Assembly: GCA_003963405.1 (NCBI GenBank)
Contig: RXIY01000022.1
Location: 124,001 to 188,000 of the forward strand
Direction of reading: 5' to 3'
DNA: 64,000 nucleotides
Origin: Hyphomicrobiales bacterium
GTDB taxonomy: Bacteria > Pseudomonadota > Alphaproteobacteria > Rhizobiales > Beijerinckiaceae
Made by a program: the position numbers and the translations under genes. Numbering within the stretch: position 1 is the first letter of the stretch; each line of letters starts with the position of its first letter. Positions 8,207 through 17,067 of the stretch are shown in pieces. Below the pieces are notes generated by a model, which saw only the letters and a list, made by a program, of their open reading frames with translations, ran no database searches and was not told where the DNA came from.

Positions 8207-9148
8207 ATGTCGCACAAAATCGTCTTTCTGGATCGCGAAACGCTCGACGCCAATGTGCGCAAACCCAATTTCCCGCATGAATACACGGAATACGCCCAGA
8301 CCTCGCCCGATCAGATCGTCGAGCGCGCGAAGGACTGCGACATCATCATCACCAACAAGGTTCCGCTGCGCGAAGCGACGCTGAAGCAGCTGCCGAAGCT
8401 GAAGCTCATCGCCGTCGCCGCGACCGGCACCGACGTGATCGACAAGGCCTATACGACGGCCAACGGGATCACCGTCTCCAACATCCGCAATTACGCCTAC
8501 AACACGCTGCCCGAGCATGTCTTCGCGCTGCTCTTCGCGCTGCGCCGCAATCTCGTGAACTATGTCGACAGCGTGCGCCACGGCCGCTGGGGCTACGCCA
8601 ACCAGTTCTGCTATTTCGACTATCCGATTTATGACATCGCCGGATCGACGCTCGGCATCATCGGTTATGGCGCGCTCGGCAAGCAGGTCGAGAGCCGCGC
8701 CAAGGCGCTCGGCATGAAGGTTCTCATCAACGATGTGACGGACCTTCCCGGCAAGGTGGATGTGGCGACCATCCTGCGCGAGGCGGATGTCGTGACGCTG
8801 AACATTCCGCTGACGCCGGAAACGAAGAACATGATCGGCGCGAAAGAGCTCGCCTCGATGAAGAAGTCCGCCTGCATCATCAATACGGCGCGCGGCGGCA
8901 TCATCGACGAAGCCGCGCTCGCCGACGCGCTGCGCAAGGGGGTCATCGCCGGCGCCGGCCTCGACGTCCTCACGGTCGAGCCGCCGAAGAACGGCAATGT
9001 CCTGCTCGATCCGACGATCCCCAATCTGATCATCACGCCCCATGTCGCCTGGGCGTCGAAGGAAGCCATGCAGGTGCTCGCCGATCAGCTGATCGACAAC
9101 ATCGACGCCTTCGTCGCGGGCGACCCGCGCAATGTGGTGACGGCGTAA
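8207..9148 (+). CDS. hprA: NADH-dependent hydroxypyruvate reductase
   Basis: A 313-residue D-2-hydroxyacid dehydrogenase. The NAD-binding fold has GYGALG at 153-158, and the catalytic set is R229 (NTARGG), E258 and H279 (PHVAW). It reduces hydroxypyruvate to D-glycerate in the cytosol, which glycerate kinase (encoded at 17068) then phosphorylates. GGGGGAAG lies close before the ATG. It follows sga by 89 bp, with palindromic repeats between, and matches the sga-hprA-mtdA-fch order known from Methylobacterium extorquens. Confidence 0.95.
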   Translation: MSHKIVFLDRETLDANVRKPNFPHEYTEYAQTSPDQIVERAKDCDIIITNKVPLREATLKQLPKLKLIAVAATGTDVIDKAYTTANGITVSNIRNYAYNTLPEHVFALLFALRRNLVNYVDSVRHGRWGYANQFCYFDYPIYDIAGSTLGIIGYGALGKQVESRAKALGMKVLINDVTDLPGKVDVATILREADVVTLNIPLTPETKNMIGAKELASMKKSACIINTARGGIIDEAALADALRKGVIAGAGLDVLTVEPPKNGNVLLDPTIPNLIITPHVAWASKEAMQVLADQLIDNIDAFVAGDPRNVVTA

Positions 9149-9182
9149 GAGGCAGGAATGGGCGCGGCTGTCACCCCGTCAT

Positions 9183-9201
9183 GCCCGCGCCCGTCGCGGG
9201 C
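9183..9201. repeat. GCCCGCG/CGCGGGC hairpin between hprA and mtdA
   Basis: Perfect 7-bp arms with a CCCGT loop, inside a GTCATGCCCGCG-type sequence that is common in gaps of Rhizobiales genomes. It has no T tract and is unlikely to stop transcription fully. Confidence 0.5.
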
Positions 9202-9327
9202 GTCCACGCGGCGCCGCCACTCAGAAGGGTTGCGAAGAGCGCCCGCAAGTTTTGCAACGTCGCGGCGTGAATGGCCGGGACGGGCTCGGGCCACGACGCG
9301 CGTGGCGGGCCTTGCCGAGGATCGCAA

Positions 9328-10188
9328 ATGACCAAGAAACTTCTTTTCCTTTTCGACACCGACCCCGTCGCCAGCGTTTTCGACACGGTCGTGGGCTATG
9401 ACGGCGGCGCCGACCACATCATCGGCTATGGCGGCGTGACGCCCGAAAGCGTCGGCGCGCTCGTCGACGGCTGCATCTACACGCGCGGCCCCAAGGAGAA
9501 GCAATATACGGCGATCTTCGTCGGCGGCGGCTCGATGGTCGCGGGCGAAGCGGTGTTCAAGGCGGTGAAGAAGCGCTTCTTCTCCAATTTCCGCGTCTCC
9601 GCCATGCTCGACTCCAACGGCTCCAACACCACGGCGGCCGCAGGCGTGGCGCTGCTCGCCAAGGCCGGCAATCTCAAGGGCAAGAAGGCCGTCGTGCTCG
9701 CCGGCACCGGCCCCGTCGGCATGCGCGCCGCCGCCATGCTGAACATCGAGGGCGCCGAAGTCGCCATCACCTCGCGCGAGAAGTCGCGCGCCGACGCCGC
9801 CGTCAAGGCCATTCAGGAGCGTTTCGGCTTCACGCCGACGGCGATCGAGGCGCCTGACAACGCGGCCCGCGCGAGCGCGATCAAGGGCGCGCAGATCGTC
9901 TTCGCGGCCGGCGCCATCGGCGTGCCGCTCCTCGACGAGAAGGACTGGCAGAACGATCCGACGGTCGAACTCATCGCCGACTGCAACGCCCAGCCGCCGC
10001 TCGGCGTCGGCGGCGTCGAGGCCATCGACAAGGCCAAGGAGCGCCACGGCAAGATCGTCATCGGCGCGCTGGGGCTCGGCGGCCTCAAGCTGAAGCTGCA
10101 TCGTGAATGCGTGGGCAAGCTCTTCGAGAGCGCCGACAAGGTGTTCGATTGCGAAAACATTTACGCCCAAGCGAAAGAGCTGGCCTGA
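9328..10188 (+). CDS. mtdA: NADP-dependent methylene-H4MPT/methylene-THF dehydrogenase MtdA
   Basis: The 286-residue product matches MtdA. It starts MTKKLLFLFDTD, has the dinucleotide-binding segment VVLAGTGPVGMRAA and ends in the LKLHREC region. MtdA oxidises or reduces the methylene/methenyl pair on THF or methanopterin with NADP, linking C1 oxidation to the serine cycle. The ATG at 9328 (GAGG upstream) is chosen because the conserved N-terminal strand starts there. One base separates its stop from fchA, so the two genes that interconvert formyl-, methenyl- and methylene-THF are surely co-translated. Confidence 0.96.
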   Translation: MTKKLLFLFDTDPVASVFDTVVGYDGGADHIIGYGGVTPESVGALVDGCIYTRGPKEKQYTAIFVGGGSMVAGEAVFKAVKKRFFSNFRVSAMLDSNGSNTTAAAGVALLAKAGNLKGKKAVVLAGTGPVGMRAAAMLNIEGAEVAITSREKSRADAAVKAIQERFGFTPTAIEAPDNAARASAIKGAQIVFAAGAIGVPLLDEKDWQNDPTVELIADCNAQPPLGVGGVEAIDKAKERHGKIVIGALGLGGLKLKLHRECVGKLFESADKVFDCENIYAQAKELA

Positions 10189-10189
10189 C

Positions 10190-10822
10190 ATGAGCGCGAA
10201 GACTGAAACGATTGGCAAATTCCTCGACGAACTCGCCAGCGACGCGCCGACCCCCGGCGGCGGCGGCGCGGCGGCGCTCTCGGGCGCCATGGGCGCGGCG
10301 CTCGTCTCGATGGTCTGCAATCTGACCATCGGCAAGAAGAACTACGAGGCCGTCTCCGAGGATCTGAAGAAGACCCTCGCCCGCGCCGAAGAGCTGCGCG
10401 CCGAACTGACGAAGGGCATCGACGAGGACGTCGTCGCCTTCAACACGCTGATGGGCGCCTATGGCCTGCCGCGCGGCACGGACGACGAGAAGGCGAAACG
10501 CTCGGACGCGATCCAGCAGGCGCTCAAGGCCGCGACGCTCGCGCCGCTTTCCACCTGCAAGGTCTGCTACGAGGTGATCGCCCTCTCCAAGGACGCCGCC
10601 GACAAGGGCAACCTCAACGTCATCAGCGACGCCGGCGTCGCCGTGCTCGCCGCCAACGCCGGCCTGCGCAGCTGCGCGCTCAACGTCTTCATCAACGCCA
10701 AGTCGATCAAGGACCGCGACTTCGCCGAGAAGCAGCTCGCCGAGGTGAACGCGCTGCTCGCCAAGGCGAGCGCGGAGACCGAAGCGGTCTACGACGTCGT
10801 CAAAGGCAAGATCGGCGGCTGA
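10190..10822 (+). CDS. fchA: Methenyl-THF cyclohydrolase FchA
   Basis: A 210-residue member of the FTCD cyclodeaminase-like family. The signatures are APTPGGGGAAALSGAMGAALV (residues 17-37, cofactor-contact loop) and KNYEAV further on. It interconverts methenyl-THF and formyl-THF, standing between FtfL and MtdA. The start at 10190 is one base after the mtdA stop; longer versions would lie inside mtdA and lack family similarity. The protein is helical and soluble. Methylotrophs use this enzyme instead of FolD. Confidence 0.95.
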   Translation: MSAKTETIGKFLDELASDAPTPGGGGAAALSGAMGAALVSMVCNLTIGKKNYEAVSEDLKKTLARAEELRAELTKGIDEDVVAFNTLMGAYGLPRGTDDEKAKRSDAIQQALKAATLAPLSTCKVCYEVIALSKDAADKGNLNVISDAGVAVLAANAGLRSCALNVFINAKSIKDRDFAEKQLAEVNALLAKASAETEAVYDVVKGKIGG

Positions 10823-10880
10823 CGTGAAAAGCGCCGCCGCCCAATAAACCGCGACAAGAACGCGAGGAAGGAACGGGGAA

Positions 10881-12053
10881 ATGGACGTCCACGAGTACCA
10901 AGCGAAGGAAATTCTGGCGGCGCATGGCGTGGCCATTCCGCCGGGCACCGTGGCTTTCAGCCCGGACCAGGCCGTTTACGCGGCGACCGAACTCGGCGGT
11001 TCGCATTGGGTGGTGAAGGCGCAGATCCACGCCGGCGCGCGCGGCAAGGCGGGCGGCGTCAAGCTCTGCCGCACCTATCACGAGGTGCAGCAGGCGGCGC
11101 GCGATCTTCTGGGCAAGCGGCTGGTGACGTCGCAGACGGGCCCCGAGGGCAAGCCCGTCCAGCGCGTCTATGTCGAGGTCGCCGATCCCTTCGAGCGCGA
11201 GATTTATCTGGGCTTCGTGCTCGACCGCAAACTCGAGCGCGTGCGCGTCATCGCCTCGAAGCATGGCGGCATGGACATCGAGGAGATCGCCCGCACCGCG
11301 CCGCACGAGATTCTTCAGGTGATCGTCGAGCCGGCGGTCGGGCTGCTGCAATTCCAGGCGCGCGAACTGGCCTTCCAGCTCGGCCTCAATCTCAAGCAGG
11401 TCTCGCGCGCCGTGCAGACCATCATGGGCGCCTATCGCGCCTTCCGCGACAATGACGCGACCATGCTCGAGATCAACCCGCTCGTCATCACCAAGGACGA
11501 CAAGGTTCTCGCGCTCGACGCCAAAATGTCCTTCGACGACAATGCGCTGTTCCGCCGCCGCAACATCGTCGACATGAACGACCCCTCGCAGAGCGATCCG
11601 CGCGAGGCGCAGGCGCATGAGCACAGCCTCAATTACATCGGACTCGACGGCGAGATCGGCTGCATCGTCAACGGCGCCGGCCTCGCCATGGCGACGATGG
11701 ACATGATCAAGCACGCGGGCGGCAATCCGGCGAACTTCCTCGACGTCGGCGGCGGCGCCTCGCCCGAACGCGTGGCCACCGCCTTCCGGCTCGTGCTCTC
11801 CGACCGCCGCGTCAAGGTGGTGCTCGTCAACATCTTCGCCGGCATCAATCGCTGCGACTGGGTCGCGCAGGGCGTCGTCGACGCGGTGCGCGCCGAGCGC
11901 ATCGAGGACGTGCCGCTCGTCGTGCGCCTCGCCGGCACCAATGTCGAGGCCGGCAAGAAGATCATCTCCGAGAGCGGCATTCCGATCATCCAGGCCGATA
12001 CGCTCGCCGAGGCCGCCGAGAAGGCCGTCGCCGCTTACAAAAGCGTCAAGTAA
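10881..12053 (+). CDS. mtkA: Malate-CoA ligase (malate thiokinase), beta subunit
   Basis: A 390-residue relative of succinyl-CoA synthetase beta (SucC). It begins [16 protein letters not shown], has an ATP-grasp domain (residues 1-235, with the [16 protein letters not shown] block) and a C-terminal CoA-ligase domain ending in the VRLAGTN block. With MtkB it makes malyl-CoA from malate, ATP and CoA. The malate role, rather than succinate, is inferred from the position between fchA and ppc-mclA and agrees with known methylotroph operons. Good Shine-Dalgarno GAAGGAACGGGG upstream. mtkB starts 18 bp downstream. Confidence 0.94.
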   Translation: MDVHEYQAKEILAAHGVAIPPGTVAFSPDQAVYAATELGGSHWVVKAQIHAGARGKAGGVKLCRTYHEVQQAARDLLGKRLVTSQTGPEGKPVQRVYVEVADPFEREIYLGFVLDRKLERVRVIASKHGGMDIEEIARTAPHEILQVIVEPAVGLLQFQARELAFQLGLNLKQVSRAVQTIMGAYRAFRDNDATMLEINPLVITKDDKVLALDAKMSFDDNALFRRRNIVDMNDPSQSDPREAQAHEHSLNYIGLDGEIGCIVNGAGLAMATMDMIKHAGGNPANFLDVGGGASPERVATAFRLVLSDRRVKVVLVNIFAGINRCDWVAQGVVDAVRAERIEDVPLVVRLAGTNVEAGKKIISESGIPIIQADTLAEAAEKAVAAYKSVK

Positions 12054-12071
12054 GGGCGGGGGAAGGACATC

Positions 12072-12959
12072 ATGAGCATTCTCATCGACGAAAAGACGCC
12101 GATCCTCGTCCAGGGCATCACCGGCGACAAGGGCAGCTTCCACACCAAGGAGATGATCGACTACGGCAGCAATGTCGTGGCCGGCGTCACGCCCGGCAAG
12201 GGCGGCAAGACCCATCACGGCGTGCCGGTGTTCAACACGGTCAAGGAAGCCGTGCGCGAGACCGGCGCCCAGGCGTCGATCACCTTCGTCGCGCCGGCCT
12301 TCGCGGCGGACGCCATCATGGAGGCGGCGGACGCGGGCATCCGCCTCATCTGCTCCATCACCGACGGCATTCCGGCGCAGGACATGATGCGCGTGAAGCG
12401 CTATTTCCTGCGCTTCCCCAAGGATCGCCGGCCGATGATGGTCGGGCCGAACTGCGCGGGCATCATCTCGCCCGGCAAGGCCATGCTCGGCATCATGCCG
12501 GGGCACATCTACAGCCGCGGGCCGGTGGGACTGATTTCGCGCTCGGGCACGCTCGGTTACGAGGCCGCCTCGCAGCTCAAGGCGCTCGGGCTCGGCATTT
12601 CGACCTCGGTCGGCATCGGCGGCGATCCGATCAACGGCTCGTCCTTCCTCGATCACCTGGTTCTCTTCGACAAGGACCCGGAGACCGAGGCCGTGCTGAT
12701 CATCGGCGAGATCGGCGGGCCGCAGGAGGCCGAGGCCGCCGCCTGGATCAAGGAAAACTTCTCCAAGCCGGTGATCGGCTTCGTCGCCGGCCTCACGGCG
12801 CCGAAGGGACGCCGCATGGGCCATGCGGGCGCCATCATTTCGGCGGCCGGCGACAGCGCGGCCGAGAAGACCGAGATCATGAAGTCCTATGGCCTGACCG
12901 TCGCCCCCAATCCGGCGGAGTTCGGCACGACCGTCGCGAAGGTGCTGAAACGCGCCTGA
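12072..12959 (+). CDS. mtkB: Malate-CoA ligase, alpha subunit
   Basis: A 295-residue SucD-like subunit with an N-terminal CoA-binding Rossmann domain (QGITGDKG at 14-21) and the phosphohistidine H251 in GHAGAI. It forms the active malate thiokinase with MtkA; the phosphorylated His passes phosphate from ATP to malate. GGGGGAAGG lies directly upstream. The gene is 18 bp behind mtkA and 148 bp before ppc, which restores the C4 acid that MtkAB and MclA split. Confidence 0.94.
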   Translation: MSILIDEKTPILVQGITGDKGSFHTKEMIDYGSNVVAGVTPGKGGKTHHGVPVFNTVKEAVRETGAQASITFVAPAFAADAIMEAADAGIRLICSITDGIPAQDMMRVKRYFLRFPKDRRPMMVGPNCAGIISPGKAMLGIMPGHIYSRGPVGLISRSGTLGYEAASQLKALGLGISTSVGIGGDPINGSSFLDHLVLFDKDPETEAVLIIGEIGGPQEAEAAAWIKENFSKPVIGFVAGLTAPKGRRMGHAGAIISAAGDSAAEKTEIMKSYGLTVAPNPAEFGTTVAKVLKRA

Positions 12960-13107
12960 CGCGCCGCCGTCGCCGGGCCTGCGCGACGCGCGCGCCCGGC
13001 CGGCTCACACGCAGGGTCTGCGGCGACGCCGTTTCCGCGAGGGGGAACGCGCCGGCGCGGCCATCCCGCCGCCCGAGGGGCGCTTTGCGAACGCGCAGGG
13101 AGTTTTC

Positions 13108-15852
13108 ATGACCGAGACAGAGAACACGAGCCGCGCGATCAGCCTCCCGTCGGCCTTTGCGACGCGGTCTGTCACGGAAGCGTCGGCCTTTCTGCGCGAG
13201 CAATTGCTGGCGGTCATCCGCCGCCACATGCCGGAGATCGAGCCGGTCGTGCGCGACAACAAGGCCGGAGCGGGGCTCGCGCCGCGTCAGATGGCGCGCG
13301 CGCTCCAGGCGCAGGGCATTCTCTTCCAGCTCGTCTCCATCGCCGAACAGGCCTACGCCATGCGTCGGCGTCGCCGCATCGAGCGCGAGAAGGGCCACGA
13401 CAAGCTGCTCGGCACCTTCGATTACGTGCTCTCCAGCGCCGCCAGCGCCGGGGTGAGCGCGGCCGACGTGCATGCGCAATTGCAGACGCTGCGCATCCGG
13501 CCCGTCATCACCGCCCACCCGACCGAGGCGAAGCGCGTTTCCATTCTCGAGAAATATCGCCGCATCTATCTGCTGATGCGCGATCTCGAATCCACCCGCT
13601 GGACGGACCGTGAGCGCGAGGCGCTGGTCAAGGCGATTTACGATCAGGTCGAACTCGTCTGGCTGACGGGCGAACTGCATCTCGAAAAGCCGACTGTCGA
13701 GCACGAAGTCGCCTGGGGCCAGCACTTCTTCCAGGAGAGCATTTTCGACCTCGCGCCGGAACTGCTCTCTTCCTTCGAGCGGGCGCTGAAGCGCCACTAT
13801 CCGCGCGAGAAATTCGAGGTCACGCCCTTCTTCCAGTTCGGCTCCTGGATCGGCGGCGACCGCGACGGCAATCCCTTCGTCACCAATGAGGTGACGCGCC
13901 GCACCATGCGCCAGAACGCGACCGCGAGCCTCAATTACTACCGCACGCGCGTCGTCGATCTCGTGCGAATGCTGTCGATCAGCGAACGCGCCGCCATCAT
14001 CCCGCCGGCCTTCAAGGAGGAGCTGACGCGCCGCCTCGCCGCTCTTTCCGACGGCGCGGCCATCGCGCAGCGCAACCACAACGAGCCCTATCGCCAGTTC
14101 GTCACCACGATCCTGCGCAAGATCGACAATACGCTGGCGGCGACCAATGACGAGCCCGTCTCGGGGCCGCGCTACACCAGCGCCGACAAGCTCATCGGCG
14201 ATCTGCTGATGCTCGAGGCGGCGCTCATGGAGGCCAAGAGCGAGGCGCTGGCGACGGATCTCGTGCGGCCGCTGCGGCGCGCGGTGGAGATCTTCCGCTT
14301 CAGCACCGTGCGTCTCGACATCCGCCAGAACACGACGCGCACCACCGCGGCCCTGCAGGAATTGTGGCGGCTGAAGACCGAAGGCGAGACGCCGCCCGAC
14401 GTGCGGTCGGACGCGTGGCGCGCCTGGCTGCTCAGTGAGCTCGACGCCCCGCGCGCCGCGCCGATCCCGCGCGACACGCTGACCCCCGACACGCGCGACG
14501 TCATCGAAATGTTCGAGGTCGTCGCCGACATGCGGGCGCGGCTCGACCGCGAGGCCTTCGGCAGCTTCATCCTGTCGATGACCTCCTCCGCCTCGGACGT
14601 TCTCGGCGTCTATCTGCTCGCCAAGGAGGCGGGGCTCTTCGCCGACGCCGCCGGGGTCGATCACCTCACCTTGCCGATCGTGCCGCTTTTCGAGACGATT
14701 TCAGACCTTCAGGACGCGCCGGCGATCATGCGCGACCTTCTGGCCGTTCCCGTCGTTCGCCGCAGCACGCAGGCCCAGGGCGATCTCCAGGAAGTGATGA
14801 TCGGCTATTCGGACTCCAACAAGGACGGCGGCTTCCTGTCGTCGAACTGGGAGCTCTTCAAGGCGCAGGCGCGGCTCACCGAGGTCGGGCAGGAGATGGG
14901 CGTCGCCATCGCCTTCTTCCACGGCCGCGGCGGCTCGGTCTCGCGCGGCGGCGCTCCGACTGGCCACGCCATCGCGGCGCAGCCGGCGGGCTCGATTCGC
15001 GGCCGTTTCCGCGTCACCGAACAGGGCGAGGTCGTCTCCTTCAAATACGCCAATCGGGGCACGGCGGCCTATCAGATGGAGCTTCTGGCTTCGTCTGTCT
15101 TCGCCCATGCGCTGCGCTCGGAGCGTGAAGAGGCGCTGGTGCCGCGCAAGGAGTTCGACGAGGCGATGGAGGAGATTTCCGCCGCTTCCTTCGGAAAATA
15201 TGACGAACTCGTCGCCGACCCGGACCTCGTCGCTTATTTTCAGGCGGCGAGCCCGCTCGAAGAGATTTCGCTGCTCAACATCGGCTCGCGGCCGGCGCGC
15301 CGTTTCGGCGCCAAGAGCCTCGCCGATCTGCGCGCCATCCCCTGGGTCTTCGCATGGGCGCAGAACCGCCATTCGATCACCGGCTGGTATGGCGTCGGCT
15401 CAGGCCTCAAGGCCTTCCTCGACGCGCGCGGCGACCGCGGCCTCGAATTGCTGCGCTGGATGTTCGAGGATTCGCGCCTGTTCCGGCTCATTCTCGACGA
15501 GGTCGAGAAGACGCTGGCGCTCGTCGATCTGCCGATTGCCCGGCAATACGCCAGCCTCGTCGCCGACGAGGCGGTGCGCGAGAAGATATTCAAGCTCATC
15601 GAGGACGAATACGCCTTGACGCGCGAGATGGTCCTGCGCGTCACCGGCGACCGCGAGCTGACCGAGCGCTTCAAGGAATACGCGGCGCGGCTCACGCACC
15701 GCCTCTCGGTCATCAACGAGGTCAATCGCGAGCAGGTCGAGCTTTTGCGCCGTTTCCGCTCGGCGCAGGACGAAACCGTGAAGGAGGACGTGAAAGTGCC
15801 TCTGCTCATCTCCATCAGCTGCATCGCCGCGGGCCTCGGGGCCACCGGCTAA
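13108..15852 (+). CDS. ppc: Phosphoenolpyruvate carboxylase
   Basis: The 914-residue protein is full length for the family. Catalytic His137 sits in TAHPTEAKR, the GYSDSNKDGG block carries the active-site lysine region, and FHGRGGSVSRGG holds the mobile arginine loop. It fixes bicarbonate onto PEP to give oxaloacetate, the CO2-fixing step of the serine cycle. In methylotrophs this form is commonly insensitive to acetyl-CoA; the sequence alone does not prove that here. AGGGAG precedes the ATG. It lies between mtkAB and mclA in the same direction. Confidence 0.97.
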   Translation: MTETENTSRAISLPSAFATRSVTEASAFLREQLLAVIRRHMPEIEPVVRDNKAGAGLAPRQMARALQAQGILFQLVSIAEQAYAMRRRRRIEREKGHDKLLGTFDYVLSSAASAGVSAADVHAQLQTLRIRPVITAHPTEAKRVSILEKYRRIYLLMRDLESTRWTDREREALVKAIYDQVELVWLTGELHLEKPTVEHEVAWGQHFFQESIFDLAPELLSSFERALKRHYPREKFEVTPFFQFGSWIGGDRDGNPFVTNEVTRRTMRQNATASLNYYRTRVVDLVRMLSISERAAIIPPAFKEELTRRLAALSDGAAIAQRNHNEPYRQFVTTILRKIDNTLAATNDEPVSGPRYTSADKLIGDLLMLEAALMEAKSEALATDLVRPLRRAVEIFRFSTVRLDIRQNTTRTTAALQELWRLKTEGETPPDVRSDAWRAWLLSELDAPRAAPIPRDTLTPDTRDVIEMFEVVADMRARLDREAFGSFILSMTSSASDVLGVYLLAKEAGLFADAAGVDHLTLPIVPLFETISDLQDAPAIMRDLLAVPVVRRSTQAQGDLQEVMIGYSDSNKDGGFLSSNWELFKAQARLTEVGQEMGVAIAFFHGRGGSVSRGGAPTGHAIAAQPAGSIRGRFRVTEQGEVVSFKYANRGTAAYQMELLASSVFAHALRSEREEALVPRKEFDEAMEEISAASFGKYDELVADPDLVAYFQAASPLEEISLLNIGSRPARRFGAKSLADLRAIPWVFAWAQNRHSITGWYGVGSGLKAFLDARGDRGLELLRWMFEDSRLFRLILDEVEKTLALVDLPIARQYASLVADEAVREKIFKLIEDEYALTREMVLRVTGDRELTERFKEYAARLTHRLSVINEVNREQVELLRRFRSAQDETVKEDVKVPLLISISCIAAGLGATG

Positions 15853-15932
15853 ATGCATCCTGGCGCGCCTCAGAGGGTCTGTTTTCGATCCGGGCGCATC
15901 TTTGAAACGAGAGAAGAAGGAAGGAAATCGTT

Positions 15933-16907
15933 ATGAGCTTTACGCTGATCGAACAGGCCACGCCGCGCCTGCACCGCTCCGAGCTGGCCGTTCCGGGCTC
16001 TGCGCCGGGCATGTTCGAAAAGGCCGCCCAGTCGAAGGCCGACGTTGTGTTCCTCGACCTTGAGGACGCGGTCGCGCCGGACGACAAGGAGCAGGCGCGC
16101 AAGAACATCATCCAGGGCCTCAACGACATCGATTGGGGCAAGAAGACCATGACGCTGCGCATCAATGGTCTCGACACGCATTACTGCTACCGCGACGTGG
16201 TCGACGTTCTCGAGAACTGCCCGCGCCTCGACGTGGTGCTGATCCCCAAGGTCGGCGTGCCGCAGGACGTCTACGCGATCGACATGATGATCACGCAGAT
16301 CGAGCAGTACAAGAAGCGCACCAAGAAGATCGGCATCGAGGTGCTGATCGAGACCGCGCTCGGCATGGCCAATGTCGAAGCGATCGCCCAGTCGTCGAAG
16401 CGTCTCGAGGCCATGTCCTTCGGCGTCGCCGACTACGCCGCCTCGACCCGCGCCCGCACGACCGTCATCGGCGGCGTGAACCCGGACTACGGCGTTCTGA
16501 CCGACAAGGACGAGAAGGGCGAGCGCGATTATTACTGGATGGATCAGTGGCACGCCGCCCAGACCCGCATGATGGTCGCCTGCCGCGCCTATGGCCTGCG
16601 TCCGATCGACGGCCCGTTCGGCGACTTCAACGATCCGGAAGGCTACAAGGCCGCCGCCAAGCGCGCCGCGGTGCTGGGCTATGAGGGCAAGTGGGCGATC
16701 CATCCCTCGCAGATCGAGCTGGCCAATGAGGTCTACACGCCCTCGGAAGCCGAAGTGACCAAGGCCCGCCGCATCCTCGCGGCGATGGAAGAGGCCGCCA
16801 AGCAGGGCAAGGGCGCCGTGTCGCTCGACGGCCGCCTCATCGACATCGCCTCGATTCGCATGGCCGAGGCGCTGATCGAGAAGGCCAACGCCATCAGCGG
16901 CTCGTAA
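15933..16907 (+). CDS. mclA: Malyl-CoA lyase
   Basis: A 324-residue member of the HpcH/HpaI aldolase (CitE-like) family. Typical blocks are RSELAVPGSAPGMFEKA, FLDLEDAVAP (metal and CoA site), LIPKVGVP, VLIETALGM and WAIHPSQ. It splits malyl-CoA into glyoxylate and acetyl-CoA, closing the serine cycle and feeding glyoxylate back to Sga. GAAGGAAGGAAA precedes the ATG. It lies 80 bp after ppc. The length and motifs match the Mcl1 type rather than CitE. Confidence 0.96.
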   Translation: MSFTLIEQATPRLHRSELAVPGSAPGMFEKAAQSKADVVFLDLEDAVAPDDKEQARKNIIQGLNDIDWGKKTMTLRINGLDTHYCYRDVVDVLENCPRLDVVLIPKVGVPQDVYAIDMMITQIEQYKKRTKKIGIEVLIETALGMANVEAIAQSSKRLEAMSFGVADYAASTRARTTVIGGVNPDYGVLTDKDEKGERDYYWMDQWHAAQTRMMVACRAYGLRPIDGPFGDFNDPEGYKAAAKRAAVLGYEGKWAIHPSQIELANEVYTPSEAEVTKARRILAAMEEAAKQGKGAVSLDGRLIDIASIRMAEALIEKANAISGS

Positions 16908-16929
16908 GGACCGGGACGGCCCCTTCCCA

Positions 16930-17022
16930 TCCCTCCCCCGCTCACGCGGGAGAGGGAGCGGGGCGGGGCCGTCGCCAAGAAAGCCGATCGCGAGCGTCCC
17001 CTCTCCCCAAAGCGGGGGAGGG
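16930..17022. repeat. Two GC-rich palindromes between mclA and gck
   Basis: One palindrome at 16930-16956 (CCCTCCCCCGC and GCGGGAGAGGG, one mismatch) and another at 16998-17022 (CCCCTCTCCCC and GGGGGAGGG). Both belong to the dispersed CCCTCTCCC family seen elsewhere in the window. They could affect mRNA decay or translation between the two genes. Confidence 0.6.
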
Positions 17023-17067
17023 TCAGGGAGGGGGCGACCCCTGCGCATTTCCGGAAGAAAGCCATCC

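Noticed and set aside
10800..12824. Minus-strand open frame of 674 codons antisense to mtkA and mtkB
   Set aside because: Shadow frame of a GC-rich gene pair that has clear families on the + strand.
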